Assembly (NCBI RefSeq): GCF_003182095.1
Contig: NZ_QGTJ01000010.1
Location: forward strand, 81,864 to 145,863
Length of the DNA: 64,000 nt
Origin: Plasticicumulans acidivorans
GTDB taxonomy: Bacteria > Pseudomonadota > Gammaproteobacteria > Competibacterales > Competibacteraceae
Direction: 5' to 3'
Part shown: one piece after another, positions 42,842-53,088 of the stretch
How positions within the stretch are numbered: the first letter of the stretch is position 1
How the letters are laid out: each line of letters starts with the position of its first letter
Made by a program: the position numbers and the translations under genes
The notes under the pieces: model-generated
The model's database searches: none
Told to the model about the DNA's origin: nothing
The model's input: only the letters and a program-made list of their open reading frames with translations

Positions 42842-42908
42842 GGCGGCGTAGACTGCCCGCTCGCTCCGCCGCCGCCCTTTTCGCCGCTTCCGCCGCCGGT
42901 ATTCCGCC

Positions 42909-43988
42909 ATGCGTCCCGCCCTCGCCAAAATCGATCTTTCCGCGTTACGCCACAATCTGCGCCGCGTGCGCGAATGCGCGCCCGCCGCCAGCGTCTTCGC
43001 CGTCGTCAAGGCCGATGCCTATGGTCATGGCGCCGCCCGCCTGCTGCCGGTGCTCGAACAGCAGGCCGATGCGCTTGCCGTCGCCTGCATCGAGGAGGCG
43101 CTGGCGCTGCGCGCCGCCGGTGCCACGCAGCCGATCCTGCTGCTCGAAGGCGTTTTCGCCGCAGAAGAACTCGCGCTGTGCGCTGAGCACGGTTTCGAGA
43201 TCTCGCTGCACGATCCGCTGCACGCTGGCTGGCTGGAGGCCGCCACGCTGGCGCGGCCGCTGAAGGTCTGGGTCAAGCTCGATTCCGGCATGCACCGCCT
43301 CGGCGTGCGGCCGCAGGCGCTGCCGGCGCTGGTGGCGCGGCTGCGCGCCTGTGCCAATGTCGATGCCGAGCTCGGTGTCATGAGTCACATGGCCTGTGCC
43401 GATGAGCCGGCCCGGCCGAACACCGCCACGCAGATCGCCTGCTTCGCCGAGGCCACACAGGGGTTGGGCGTGCGCCGTGCGCTGTCGAACTCCGCCGGCG
43501 TGCTGCACTGGCCGGCGGCGCATCACGACTGGGTGCGTCCGGGCATCATGCTCTATGGCGTGACGCCGATGGTCGGCCACAGCGGCGCCGATGACGCGCT
43601 GCGCCCGGTGATGACGCTCTCCACCGCGCTGATCGCCGTCAAGCAGCTCAAGGCCGGCGAGAGCGTCGGCTATTCGGCGGCTTATACCTGCGCGCAGGAT
43701 ATGCGGGTCGGCATCGCCGCGATCGGTTATGCCGACGGCTATCCGCGCCACGCGCCGAGCGGCACGCCAGTGCTGGTCAACGGCCAGCGCAGCCAGCTGC
43801 TCGGTCGGGTGTCGATGGACATGATCTGCGTCGACCTCAGCGCCCAGCCGCAGGCCGGCATCGGTGATCCGGTGACACTGTGGGGGGAGGGGCTGCCGGC
43901 CGAGGAAGTCGCCGATGCCGCCGGCACCATCGCTTACGAGATGCTGTGCAATCTGGCCGGGCGGGTGCGCGTCGAAACCGTCGGCTGA
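42909..43988 (+). CDS. dadX: Alanine racemase (catabolic, DadX-type by context)
   Basis: A 359-residue PLP enzyme interconverting L- and D-alanine. The PLP lysine lies in VFAVVKADAYGHGAA near residue 34, and the second base Tyr in GESVGYSAAYTC; other blocks are VWVKLDSGMHRLGV and ANGQRSQLLGRVSMDM-like VNGQRSQLLGRVSMDMICVD. Placement 67 nt after dadA favours the catabolic DadX role over the biosynthetic Alr, though one enzyme may serve both. Confidence 0.93.
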   Translation: MRPALAKIDLSALRHNLRRVRECAPAASVFAVVKADAYGHGAARLLPVLEQQADALAVACIEEALALRAAGATQPILLLEGVFAAEELALCAEHGFEISLHDPLHAGWLEAATLARPLKVWVKLDSGMHRLGVRPQALPALVARLRACANVDAELGVMSHMACADEPARPNTATQIACFAEATQGLGVRRALSNSAGVLHWPAAHHDWVRPGIMLYGVTPMVGHSGADDALRPVMTLSTALIAVKQLKAGESVGYSAAYTCAQDMRVGIAAIGYADGYPRHAPSGTPVLVNGQRSQLLGRVSMDMICVDLSAQPQAGIGDPVTLWGEGLPAEEVADAAGTIAYEMLCNLAGRVRVETVG

Positions 43989-44048
43989 TCCTGGCGTAAG
44001 GTCGCTGCGGCGCCTGCCCTGTGCATGCGCCGTACGTACATTCGCGGA

Positions 44049-44076
44049 TTGACAGCGTTAACAGTGCGGCGATGAT
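44049..44076 (+). promoter_or_regulatory. Candidate promoter for the AEC transporter
   Basis: A perfect TTGACA (44049-44054) is followed after 16 nt by GATGAT (44071-44076), four of six matches to the -10 consensus. It lies 31 nt before the transporter ATG. Confidence 0.4.
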
Positions 44077-44106
44077 CGCTACTCTGCCGTCCGCTCGTCG
44101 CTCGTC

Positions 44107-45024
44107 ATGACTTCCATCCTCAATTCACTCGCGCCGGTGTTCCTGGTGGTCGCGCTCGGCGCGCTGCTGCGCTGGCGGGGGTTTTTCCATGCGCAGATGC
44201 TGGCCGACATCAATCGTCTGGCCTACTGGGTCGGGCTGCCCTGCCTGACCTTTATCAGCATCGCCACCACGCCGCTGCAGCTCGGCGCGGCCGCCGGCCT
44301 GTTCGCCACCGTGGTCTGCGCCACGGTGGCCGGCGGGGCGCTGGCCTGGTTCGCCTCGCCGCTGTGCGGCGTCGATCGCCGTGCCCGTGGCACCTTCGTG
44401 CAGGGCGCGTTTCGCGGCAATCTGGCCTTCATTGGTCTGCCGGTCATCGTCTACGCCACGCATGGCGATCCGCTGGTGCGCTCGCTGGCGATCATCGCTT
44501 TTGCACCGATCGTCACGCTTTATGGCTTCGGGGCGGTGCTGGTACTGCAGGCGAGCTGTGAGCGTAGCGGTGGCCGGCTGCGTCTGCTGCTCGACATCCT
44601 GTTCAACCCACAGCTGTTTGCCGGCGCCAGCGGTCTGGCCTGGGCGGCGTGGGGGCCGGCGCTGCCATCGGGCATCACCCGCAGTCTGGAGGCGCTGGGG
44701 CATATGGCGCTGCCGCTGGCGCTGCTCGGCATCGGTGGTTCGCTGCTCGGTGTGCATTTCCACGGCCGTACGCTGCCGGTGTTGGCGGCGGCGGCGATCA
44801 AGACCCTGCTGCTGCCGCTGCTCGGTGTCGCGCTGGCGGCGCTGTTCGGGCTCGATGAGAACCTGCGCCGCGCGGCCCTGATCCTGCTGGCGACGCCGAC
44901 GGCGGCGGCGTCCTACGTGCAGGCGCGTCAGTTCGATGGTGACGAGGCCATCGCCACCGGCAGCATTCTGGTCTCGACGCTGGCGTCGGCACCGGGCCTG
45001 GCACTGGTGCTGGCCTGCAGCTGA
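44107..45024 (+). CDS. AEC-family transporter
   Basis: A 305-residue membrane protein with about ten hydrophobic helices in the two five-helix halves typical of the auxin efflux carrier family. Recognisable are the opening LNSLAPVFLVVALGALLRWRG, the GAFRGNLAFIGLPVIVYA motif and AALILLATPTAAASYVQARQ. Bacterial members move small organic acids such as malate or malonate; the substrate here is unknown. Its last 97 nt overlap the convergent phosphoesterase gene. Confidence 0.88.
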   Translation: MTSILNSLAPVFLVVALGALLRWRGFFHAQMLADINRLAYWVGLPCLTFISIATTPLQLGAAAGLFATVVCATVAGGALAWFASPLCGVDRRARGTFVQGAFRGNLAFIGLPVIVYATHGDPLVRSLAIIAFAPIVTLYGFGAVLVLQASCERSGGRLRLLLDILFNPQLFAGASGLAWAAWGPALPSGITRSLEALGHMALPLALLGIGGSLLGVHFHGRTLPVLAAAAIKTLLLPLLGVALAALFGLDENLRRAALILLATPTAAASYVQARQFDGDEAIATGSILVSTLASAPGLALVLACS

Positions 45025-45848
45025 GCGGCCGGCTGCAGCGTCAGCACGACGATTTCCGGCACCGCCCCCAGCCGCAGCGGCAGCGTGCTGGTACCGATGC
45101 CGGTGGTGACGTACATCGGCCCGTGACCTTCATCGATCCAGCCGCGGGCATGGCGCCGCGGCGCCCGTCCGGGGATGAACAGCGCTCCCAGGCCGGGCAG
45201 GGTGATCTGGCCGCCATGCGTGTGGCCGGCCAGTGCCAGCAGCAGGCCCGGCGGGTGTTCGGCGTAGGTGGCGGGGTCGTGTGTCAACAGCAGGGTGGGA
45301 GCCTGCGCGGGGATGTCGCGCAGTGCTAGGCGTACATCGGGGCGGCCGGTCATGTCGTCGGCGACTCCGGCGACCCACACCGCGCCGGCCGCTGCCGCGC
45401 TGTTATCGAGCACGCGGATGCTGTGGCGCTGCAGCGCGGCGCGCACTGCCTCGGCGCCGTAGTAGCCATCGTGGTTGCCGAGCACGGCGAAGCGTCCGTA
45501 ACGCGCGGGAACGCGTCCGAGCCGCTCGGCGACCGGTTCGATGTTGAGCTGCACCAAGCCGAAGGCGGTGACCTGATTGACGTAGTCGCCGCCGAGCAGC
45601 AGCAGGTCGGGCTGCAGCGCGCTGATGCGGGCAACGAGATGATCCAGCGCGGCGAGATCGATGGCGCCGCTGCCGGCATGCAGGTCGCTGCAGTAGACGG
45701 CGCGCAGCGGTGGTGTGCCGGCCGGCCATGGCTCGACGGCCAGTGTCAGCTCACGCGTGCGCAGCAGGCGTGGCTCGATGCCTGCACTCCACAGCGCCAG
45801 CCCGCACACGAAGGCCCAGACAGCGAGACGAACGACGCGGCGAGTCAT
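44928..45848 (-). CDS. Metallophosphoesterase, YaeI-like
   Basis: A 306-residue calcineurin-like phosphoesterase. The metal motifs are YCSDLHAGSG, LLGGDYVN, VLGNHDGYYG and LAGHTHGGQI; one N-terminal hydrophobic helix (AVWAFVCGLALWSAGI) anchors or exports it. Related YaeI/YkuE proteins act on UDP-2,3-diacylglucosamine-like or phosphodiester substrates. The C-terminal 32 residues lie opposite the end of the AEC transporter gene and look unconserved. Confidence 0.87.
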   Translation of the reverse strand: MTRRVVRLAVWAFVCGLALWSAGIEPRLLRTRELTLAVEPWPAGTPPLRAVYCSDLHAGSGAIDLAALDHLVARISALQPDLLLLGGDYVNQVTAFGLVQLNIEPVAERLGRVPARYGRFAVLGNHDGYYGAEAVRAALQRHSIRVLDNSAAAAGAVWVAGVADDMTGRPDVRLALRDIPAQAPTLLLTHDPATYAEHPPGLLLALAGHTHGGQITLPGLGALFIPGRAPRRHARGWIDEGHGPMYVTTGIGTSTLPLRLGAVPEIVVLTLQPAAQLQASTSARPGADASVETRMLPVAMASSPSN

Positions 45849-45874
45849 GCCCGTTCGCCCTGCTGGCTGCCGGC

Positions 45875-47596
45875 TCAGGCGACCGCGGCGATCTGCGCTG
45901 CCTGTGGCAGTACGCCGCAGGTGGCTGCACCGTTGAGCGCCGATACCACGGCGTTCAGGGAGGCCGTGACGATGTTGGCATCGATGCCGACACCGAAGAT
46001 CGTCTGGCCGCCGATCTGCGCTTCGACATAAGCCACCGCGGTGGCGTCGGCACCGTGGCCGGTGGCGTGCTCATGGTAGTCGGCGATCGTCAATTCGATG
46101 CCGAGATCACGGGCGAGGCCGTCGACGAACGCCGCGATCGGGCCATTGCCGCGTCCGCGCAGGGTACGTACCGATTGGCCGATGCACAGCTCTGCGCTCA
46201 GCTCTTCGGTGCGGGTACCGCTGCGGGTCGGGATGTCACTGTGGCGGAGCAGGGCGAATGGAGCCGGCGTATCGAGGTGATATTCGTTGCGGAAAGTCTC
46301 CCAGATCGCGGCCGCGGTTTGCTCCTTGCCGCTGGCATCGCTGTGTCGCTGTACGACTTGGCTGAAGGCCATCTGCAGGCGGCGCGGTAACAAGACGCCG
46401 TATTCCTTTTCGAGCAGCCAGGCGACGCCGCCCTTGCCGCTCTGCGAGTTGACGCGGATGACTGCCTCGTAGCTGCAGCCGACATCGGCCGGATCGATCG
46501 GCAGGTACGGCACCTCCCAATGCGCGTCGCCGGCCGCCGTGCGTCGTTCCTGAGCCGCAAAGCCTTTTTTGATTGCATCCTGATGCGAACCGGAGAATGC
46601 CGTGAAGACCAGGTCGCCGGCATAGGGGTGACGCGGATGCACCGGAATCTGGTTGCAGTATTCGGCAGTGCGCACGATGTCACGCAGCTCGGAAAAATCG
46701 AGCCGCGGGTCGATGCCCTGGCTGTAGAGATTGAGCGCGAGCGTGACCAGATCGACATTCCCGGTGCGCTCGCCATTGCCGAACAGGCAGCCCTCGATAC
46801 GATCGGCACCGGCCATCATGGCCAGCTCTGCAGCGGCGACGGCGGTGCCGCGATCATTGTGCGGGTGCACGCTGATGATGACGCTGTCGCGGCGCGAGAT
46901 GTGGCGGCAGAACCATTCGATCTGGTCGGCGTAGACATTCGGCGTCGCCACTTCGACGGTCGCCGGCAGGTTGAGGATCACCGGACGCTGCGGCGTCGGC
47001 TGCCAGACATCGAGCACGGCTTCGCAGATTTCCAGCGCGAATTCAGGCTCGGTGAAGCAGAAGGTCTCGGGTGAATATTCGAAGGTCCAGTCGGTTTCCG
47101 GTTGCTCGGCAGCACATTCCGCAAATAAGCGGGCGCCCTTGACGGCGAGTGCGATCGTACCGGCGTGATCAAGCCCGAACACGACCTCGCGAAAGACAGG
47201 CGCAGTGGCGTTGTACAGGTGCGGAATGGCCCGCTTGACACCACGCAGGCTTGCGAAAGTGCGGCGGATGAGATCTTCACGTGACTGCGTCAATACCTGG
47301 ATCGCCACGTCGTCAGGGACCAGGCCGCCATCGATCAGGCTGCGCACGAAATCGAAATCCGTCTGCGAGGCGGACGGAAAAGCGACTTCGATTTCCTTGA
47401 AGCCCATGCGCACGAGCATTTCGAAGTAGCGGTGCTTGCGGGCGATGTCCATCGGTTCGATCAGCGCCTGGTTGCCATCGCGCAGGTCGGACGAACACCA
47501 GCGCGGCGCGTGTTCGATGCGCCGTGACGGCCACTGGCGTTCGCTGAGGCTGATGCCCTGAAAGGCGCGGTACTTGTTGGCAGGTGTGTTCATCAT
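45875..47596 (-). CDS. leuA: 2-isopropylmalate synthase, long form
   Basis: A 573-residue enzyme that starts leucine synthesis from 2-ketoisovalerate and acetyl-CoA. The catalytic domain shows [36 protein letters not shown] and [19 protein letters not shown], and the C-terminal leucine-sensing LeuA dimer domain is present ([20 protein letters not shown]). It is the longer type found in actinobacteria and some proteobacteria rather than the E. coli type of about 520 residues. A leucine attenuator leader lies upstream. An ATG at 47593 is an equal alternative start. Confidence 0.95.
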   Translation of the reverse strand: MMNTPANKYRAFQGISLSERQWPSRRIEHAPRWCSSDLRDGNQALIEPMDIARKHRYFEMLVRMGFKEIEVAFPSASQTDFDFVRSLIDGGLVPDDVAIQVLTQSREDLIRRTFASLRGVKRAIPHLYNATAPVFREVVFGLDHAGTIALAVKGARLFAECAAEQPETDWTFEYSPETFCFTEPEFALEICEAVLDVWQPTPQRPVILNLPATVEVATPNVYADQIEWFCRHISRRDSVIISVHPHNDRGTAVAAAELAMMAGADRIEGCLFGNGERTGNVDLVTLALNLYSQGIDPRLDFSELRDIVRTAEYCNQIPVHPRHPYAGDLVFTAFSGSHQDAIKKGFAAQERRTAAGDAHWEVPYLPIDPADVGCSYEAVIRVNSQSGKGGVAWLLEKEYGVLLPRRLQMAFSQVVQRHSDASGKEQTAAAIWETFRNEYHLDTPAPFALLRHSDIPTRSGTRTEELSAELCIGQSVRTLRGRGNGPIAAFVDGLARDLGIELTIADYHEHATGHGADATAVAYVEAQIGGQTIFGVGIDANIVTASLNAVVSALNGAATCGVLPQAAQIAAVA

Positions 47597-47635
47597 GTCC
47601 GTCTCTCTTGTCCGTTATGTGCAATGCGCGGGTCA

Positions 47636-47665
47636 AACGAAAATCACGACGCGACCTCCGGTCGC
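47636..47665 (-). terminator. Attenuator terminator of the leuA leader
   Basis: On the minus strand GCGACC (47665-47660), loop GGA, and GGTCGC (47656-47651) form a stem followed by GTCGTGATTTTCGTTTG. The 5' arm can instead pair with GGTCGCC at 47690-47684, so terminator and antiterminator cannot form together. The stem is only 6 bp, so its strength is uncertain. Confidence 0.5.
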
Positions 47666-47690
47666 CAGGCAGCCGTCAGGCCCGGCGACC
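47660..47690 (-). promoter_or_regulatory. Antiterminator stem competing with the leuA attenuator
   Basis: Minus-strand GGTCGCC (47690-47684) pairs over 7 bp with GGCGACC (47666-47660), sharing all of the terminator's 5' arm. Between the arms are 17 nt. Confidence 0.45.
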
Positions 47691-47784
47691 GCGAAGCAGT
47701 CGTAGTGCGCCGCGCGAGTAGCGCGCGTTACGGAGATCAAGAGCGGAAGGGAAGCAGCTGAAGCACGAAGTCACGCGGGGAATT

Positions 47785-47868
47785 CCTGAATCTAAGCCTA
47801 ACGACAGGCGCGAAGCGCCAACCCGGAAGCATCAACGGGTCGTTAGTAGGAGGCTTAGGAGATTCAGG
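47785..47868 (-). promoter_or_regulatory. Long leader hairpin containing the leucine codons
   Basis: Three segments of the leader-peptide coding region pair in order with one continuous downstream segment (47805-47785): CCTGAATC with GATTCAGG, TAAGC with GCTTA, and CTAACGAC with GTCGTTAG. A small GGCGC-TTC-GCGCC hairpin (47819-47807) caps it. A ribosome stalled on the Leu codons would melt the 5' arm, tying the fold to leucine supply. Confidence 0.6.
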
Positions 47869-47879
47869 TACGTGTTCAT
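47832..47879 (-). CDS. leuL: leu operon leader peptide
   Basis: A 15-codon frame reads MNTYLNLLSLLLTTR and stops at TGA (47834-47832). Six of 15 residues are Leu (codons CTG, CTC, CTA, CTC, CTA, CTA), grouped over nine codons. The frame lies 236 nt upstream of leuA and its codons form one arm of the long hairpin. This is the hallmark of transcription attenuation by leucyl-tRNA shortage. No strong Shine-Dalgarno is visible. A minus-strand TTGACA lies at 47916-47911, but the -10 is poor; transcription from it would begin close to the ATG. Confidence 0.7.
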   Translation of the reverse strand: MNTYLNLLSLLLTTR

Positions 47880-47950
47880 GTGATTCAGCACATCATGCTT
47901 GCCATGTAGCTGTCAACCACTCTGCATTGACGGAAAAGCGATGGCATATA

Positions 47951-47978
47951 AACGAAAAAGCCGCCTGGAGGCGGCTTT
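47951..47978 (-). terminator. Terminator of the tRNA cluster
   Basis: AAAGCCGCC and GGCGGCTTT (47957-47978) form a 9-bp stem with a 4-nt loop; read on the minus strand it is followed by TTCGTTT after the T run of the stem. It ends the tRNA transcript 15 nt after the last tRNA and keeps it off the leuA leader. Confidence 0.85.
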
Positions 47979-47992
47979 GACGGATTTGACGA

Positions 47993-48068
47993 TGGTGGAG
48001 CTAATCGGGATCGAACCGATGACCTCCTGCATGCCATGCAGGCGCTCTCCCAGCTGAGCTATAGCCCC
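47993..48068 (-). tRNA. tRNA-Ala (anticodon GGC), copy 1
   Basis: The minus strand reads GGGGCTATAGCTCAGCTGGG and onward with the anticodon stem-loop CTGCATGGCATGCAG, the T arm CGGTTCGATCCCG and an encoded CCA end; 76 nt in all. It pairs fully into a cloverleaf and closely matches E. coli tRNA-Ala(GGC). It differs from copy 2 in the D arm (CAGCTGGG against CAGATGGG). Confidence 0.97.
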
Positions 48069-48076
48069 GAATGAAG

Positions 48077-48152
48077 TGGCGTCCCCAAGGGGATTCGAAC
48101 CCCTGTCGCCGCCGTGAAAGGGCGGTGTCCTAGGCCTCTAGACGATGGGGAC
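48077..48152 (-). tRNA. tRNA-Glu (anticodon TTC)
   Basis: The minus strand reads GTCCCCATCGTCTAGAGGCC with anticodon arm CCGCCCTTTCACGGCGG, T arm AGGGGTTCGAATCCCCT and encoded CCA; 76 nt. It lies between two tRNA-Ala genes and downstream of gltX and glnS, which charge Glu and Gln tRNAs. Confidence 0.97.
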
Positions 48153-48217
48153 GCAGAAGACTGCGTCAGGCCTTACAACCTGGAATCAGCGGCTGGGCCG
48201 GTGATTCATCGAAACTT

Positions 48218-48293
48218 TGGTGGAGCTAATCGGGATCGAACCGATGACCTCCTGCATGCCATGCAGGCGCTCTCCCATCTGAGCTATAGCCCC
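48218..48293 (-). tRNA. tRNA-Ala (anticodon GGC), copy 2
   Basis: This 76-nt gene equals copy 1 except for one D-loop base (CAGATGGG). It has an encoded CCA and is the first tRNA after the cluster promoter. Confidence 0.97.
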
Positions 48294-48312
48294 ACGGCGC
48301 TGGAGAGCCGCT

Positions 48313-48340
48313 ATTCTATGAATTCGCGATCACCTGTCAA
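48313..48340 (-). promoter_or_regulatory. Promoter of the tRNA Ala-Glu-Ala operon
   Basis: On the minus strand TTGACA (48340-48335) and TAGAAT (48318-48313) are 16 nt apart, six and five matches to consensus. A GC-rich discriminator follows (AGCGGCTC), the usual mark of stringently controlled stable-RNA promoters. The first tRNA begins 20 nt after the -10 box. Confidence 0.75.
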
Positions 48341-48391
48341 CTGCCTGCAGCAAATATCGTGTCCGGGGAGCGCGAAGACGGTCACGCGGCT

Positions 48392-50065
<1,674 letters not shown>

Positions 50066-50125
50066 GGCGTCGATTCGGCAGCAGAGAGGTGGGGCCCTGC
50101 AGGCAGCCGCAGGGCGGGAATGGCT

Positions 50126-51523
50126 TCAGCCGGCAAGCAGCGCGAGCGCTCGGTCGATGCGGCGCAATACAGCCACTCGGCCAACCAGTTGCAGCGTGAC
50201 GTCGATGCCCGGCGAGGCGGCACGACCGACGACAGCGACGCGCAGCGGCTGTGCGACTTTACCCATCTTCAGCTGCAATGCCTCGGCGACTTCGGCGACG
50301 GCGGCATGTATCGCTTCGGGCTGCCAGTCGGGCAGGGCAGCAAAGCGCTCACGCGCCGCGGCGAGGGGTGTGGCAGCTTCCGGCTTCAGATGTTGCTTGG
50401 CAGACTTCTCGTCGTAGCTTTGCGGATCGACATAGAAGAATGCGCTTTGCTCAGCGAGTTCCTTCAGAGTCTGTGCTCGACAGGCCATCTCGCGCACGAC
50501 GTCCACCGGGTCGGGGCCGTCACTCGGGTCGATGCCCAGAGCGCCGAGATGCGGCGACAGGTGACGCGCCAGATGCTCCGGTGGCATTTCCATCATGTAT
50601 TGCTGGTTCAGCCACAGCAGCTTGCCGGTATTGAAGGCGGAGGCCGATTTGTTGACGTCATGGATGTCGAACAGCCGGATCATCTCGTCGAGCGAGAACA
50701 CTTCCTGGTCGCCATGTGACCAGCCGAGGCGAACCAGGTAGTTGAGTACGGCCTCGGGCAAAAAGCCGTCATCACGGTATTGCAGCACGCTGACTGCGCC
50801 GTGGCGCTTCGACAGTTTCTGGCCGTCGTCGCCGAGGATCATCGCCACGTGGGCGTATTTGGGTACCGGAGCCCCGAGCGCTTCGAGGATATTGACCTGC
50901 CGCGGCGTGTTGTTGATGTGGTCATCGCCGCGGATGACGTGCGTGATGCCCATGTCCATGTCATCGACGACGACGCAGAAATTGTAGGTCGGCGTGCCGT
51001 CCGCGCGGGCGATGATCAGATCGTCGAGCTCGCTGTTCTGGAAGGTGATCGGACCGTGGATCAAGTCATCGATGACCGTGATGCCATCGAGTGGGTTCTT
51101 GAAGCGGATGACCGGTTCGACTCCCTCGCGCGGCGCGCCTTTGTACTCACGATACCGGCCGTCGTAGCGCGGTTTGATCTTTTGCGCCATCTGTTCGGCA
51201 CGCAGAGCGTCCAGCTCTTCCTTCGTGCAATAGCAGTAGTACGCCTTGTCCTCGGCCAGCAGCTGCTGAATGACTTCCCGGTAGCGATCGAAACGCTGCG
51301 TCTGGTAGAACGGCCCCTCGTCGTAGTCGAGACCCAGCCAGCTCATGCCTTCGAGAATGGCGTTGACAGCTTCCGGCGTGGAGCGTTCGAGATCAGTGTC
51401 CTCGATGCGCAGGACGAACTGGCCACCATGCCGGCGGGCGTGTAACCAGGAAAACAACGCCGTGCGGGCACCGCCAATGTGCAGGAATCCGGTTGGACTG
51501 GGAGCGAAGCGGGTCTTGACCAT
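50126..51523 (-). CDS. gltX: Glutamyl-tRNA synthetase
   Basis: A 465-residue class I synthetase. [20 protein letters not shown] holds HIGH, and [18 protein letters not shown] holds the KLSKR motif. I chose ATG 51523 as the family begins there; the frame to 51700 covers the divergent intergenic region. A TAGAAT hexamer on its strand (51564-51559) may be the -10, but no matching -35 is visible. Confidence 0.96.
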   Translation of the reverse strand: MVKTRFAPSPTGFLHIGGARTALFSWLHARRHGGQFVLRIEDTDLERSTPEAVNAILEGMSWLGLDYDEGPFYQTQRFDRYREVIQQLLAEDKAYYCYCTKEELDALRAEQMAQKIKPRYDGRYREYKGAPREGVEPVIRFKNPLDGITVIDDLIHGPITFQNSELDDLIIARADGTPTYNFCVVVDDMDMGITHVIRGDDHINNTPRQVNILEALGAPVPKYAHVAMILGDDGQKLSKRHGAVSVLQYRDDGFLPEAVLNYLVRLGWSHGDQEVFSLDEMIRLFDIHDVNKSASAFNTGKLLWLNQQYMMEMPPEHLARHLSPHLGALGIDPSDGPDPVDVVREMACRAQTLKELAEQSAFFYVDPQSYDEKSAKQHLKPEAATPLAAARERFAALPDWQPEAIHAAVAEVAEALQLKMGKVAQPLRVAVVGRAASPGIDVTLQLVGRVAVLRRIDRALALLAG

Positions 51524-51686
51524 CGTCACGATCGGGTCCGTCTGACTGAAAACGCGCCATTCTAGCGCGCGTAGGGGCTTGGGGCGCTGCTTGCTCGCGT
51601 GAGAGCACGCGGTTAAGGTGGCCGCCACTCTGTCCATTGAGGGACGGATGGTTGCAATCATTGGGTTTCTGACGGGTAAAGGATCA

Positions 51687-53018
51687 ATGAAGATCACCAT
51701 CTTCGGTACGGGTTACGTCGGTTTGGTTACAGGTGCATGCTTGGCGGAAGTAGGCAATCATGTGGTGTGCGTCGATGTTGACGTCGCCAAGATTGAAGGC
51801 TTGCGCAATGGCGTCATTCCGATCTACGAGCCCGGGCTTGATGAGGTCGTCAAGCGTAATGCCGCGGCTGGCAATCTCGAATTCACTACGGATGTCGCCG
51901 AAGGTGTTGCTCACGGATTGTTTCAGTTTATCGCCGTGGGAACCCCACCTGACGAAGACGGGTCTGCGGATCTGCAGCACGTTAAGGCCGTGGCTCGCTC
52001 GATTGGTGAGCACATGAGTGAGTTCCGTGTCATCGTTAATAAATCGACCGTACCGGTCGGGACCGCTGACGTCGTTCGTGACACTGTTGCATCGGTGCTT
52101 TCTGCACGCGGTGCGGGTGTCGAATTCGACGTGGTCTCCAATCCAGAATTCCTTAAGGAAGGTGCGGCGGTCGACGATTTCATGCGTCCGGACCGTATTG
52201 TCATCGGTACTGATAATCCGCGCACAACCGAATTGCTGCGTATCCTTTACGCTCCGTTTAATCGCAGCCACAGCCGTTTAGTTGAAATGGATGTGCGTTC
52301 GGCGGAGCTCACGAAGTACGCCGCCAATGCAATGCTCGCGACCAAGATCAGTTTCATGAACGAGATTGCCAATCTGGCCGAGCGTCTCGGGGCGGACATC
52401 GAGCATGTGCGCTTAGGTATCGGTGCAGATCCGCGCATCGGCTACCATTTTATTTATCCCGGGTGTGGTTACGGTGGTTCCTGCTTCCCGAAAGATGTCA
52501 AAGCGCTGGAACATACTGCGCGTGATATCGGTTACCGCGCCGAGTTGCTCTCAGCTGTGGAAAACGTCAACAACCGGCAGAAGGAAGTGCTGTTCGCGAA
52601 GATCAGCGCGCATTTCGGTGGCGATCTCGCCGGGAAGACCTTTGCTCTCTGGGGGCTTTCATTCAAGCCGAAAACCGATGATATGCGTGATGCACCCAGC
52701 CGCGTATTGATGGAAGCGCTATGGGCGGCTGGTGCAAAAGTGCAGGCTTATGATCCAGAGGCCATGAAAGAGTGCCGCCGGATTTACGGTGAGCGGGCAG
52801 GACTGAAGCTGTGTGATCGAGCGGAAGCTGCACTTGAGGGTGCCGATGCTCTGGTGGTCGTGACCGAATGGAATGCTTTCCGCAGTCCCGATCTCAGTTT
52901 GATCAAATCGCATCTGAAGTACCCCGTCGTCTTCGACGGTCGTAATGTTTATGAGCCGGAGCAATTGCGCAGTGCAGGGCTGATGCATTACGGCATCGGC
53001 CGGGGCGGAGCACACTAA
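51687..53018 (+). CDS. ugd: UDP-glucose 6-dehydrogenase
   Basis: A 443-residue NAD-dependent enzyme making UDP-glucuronate for polysaccharides. The NAD loop is [20 protein letters not shown], the catalytic Cys266 is in [13 protein letters not shown], and the lys/asn block is [22 protein letters not shown] chose ATG 51687. Codon use is already less GC-rich than upstream, and it opens the polysaccharide block. Confidence 0.95.
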   Translation: MKITIFGTGYVGLVTGACLAEVGNHVVCVDVDVAKIEGLRNGVIPIYEPGLDEVVKRNAAAGNLEFTTDVAEGVAHGLFQFIAVGTPPDEDGSADLQHVKAVARSIGEHMSEFRVIVNKSTVPVGTADVVRDTVASVLSARGAGVEFDVVSNPEFLKEGAAVDDFMRPDRIVIGTDNPRTTELLRILYAPFNRSHSRLVEMDVRSAELTKYAANAMLATKISFMNEIANLAERLGADIEHVRLGIGADPRIGYHFIYPGCGYGGSCFPKDVKALEHTARDIGYRAELLSAVENVNNRQKEVLFAKISAHFGGDLAGKTFALWGLSFKPKTDDMRDAPSRVLMEALWAAGAKVQAYDPEAMKECRRIYGERAGLKLCDRAEAALEGADALVVVTEWNAFRSPDLSLIKSHLKYPVVFDGRNVYEPEQLRSAGLMHYGIGRGGAH

Positions 53019-53044
53019 GCGGAAAGGCTGAAGCTACCTTTTAT

Positions 53045-53064
53045 GCGGGCGCGGAAGCGCCCGC
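53045..53064 (+). repeat. Strong hairpin between ugd and manC
   Basis: GCGGGCGC (53045-53052), loop GGAA and GCGCCCGC (53057-53064) form an 8-bp GC stem 27 nt after ugd. No T tract follows on the plus strand, so it is more likely an mRNA stabiliser or processing site than a terminator. Confidence 0.5.
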
Positions 53065-53088
53065 CGTCATGTTCAAGGAGTCGTCGCG

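Noticed and set aside
46098..47074. Plus-strand frames opposite leuA
   Set aside because: Shadows of leuA; no ribosome sites or domains.
47951..48293. Repeated 70-bp sequence that could have been a mobile-element repeat
   Set aside because: The repeat is two tRNA-Ala genes; no direct-repeat attachment site or integrase is nearby.
53041..53070. Hairpin after ugd taken as a terminator
   Set aside because: No T tract follows on the plus strand and manC follows closely with a good ribosome site; kept only as a structural hairpin.
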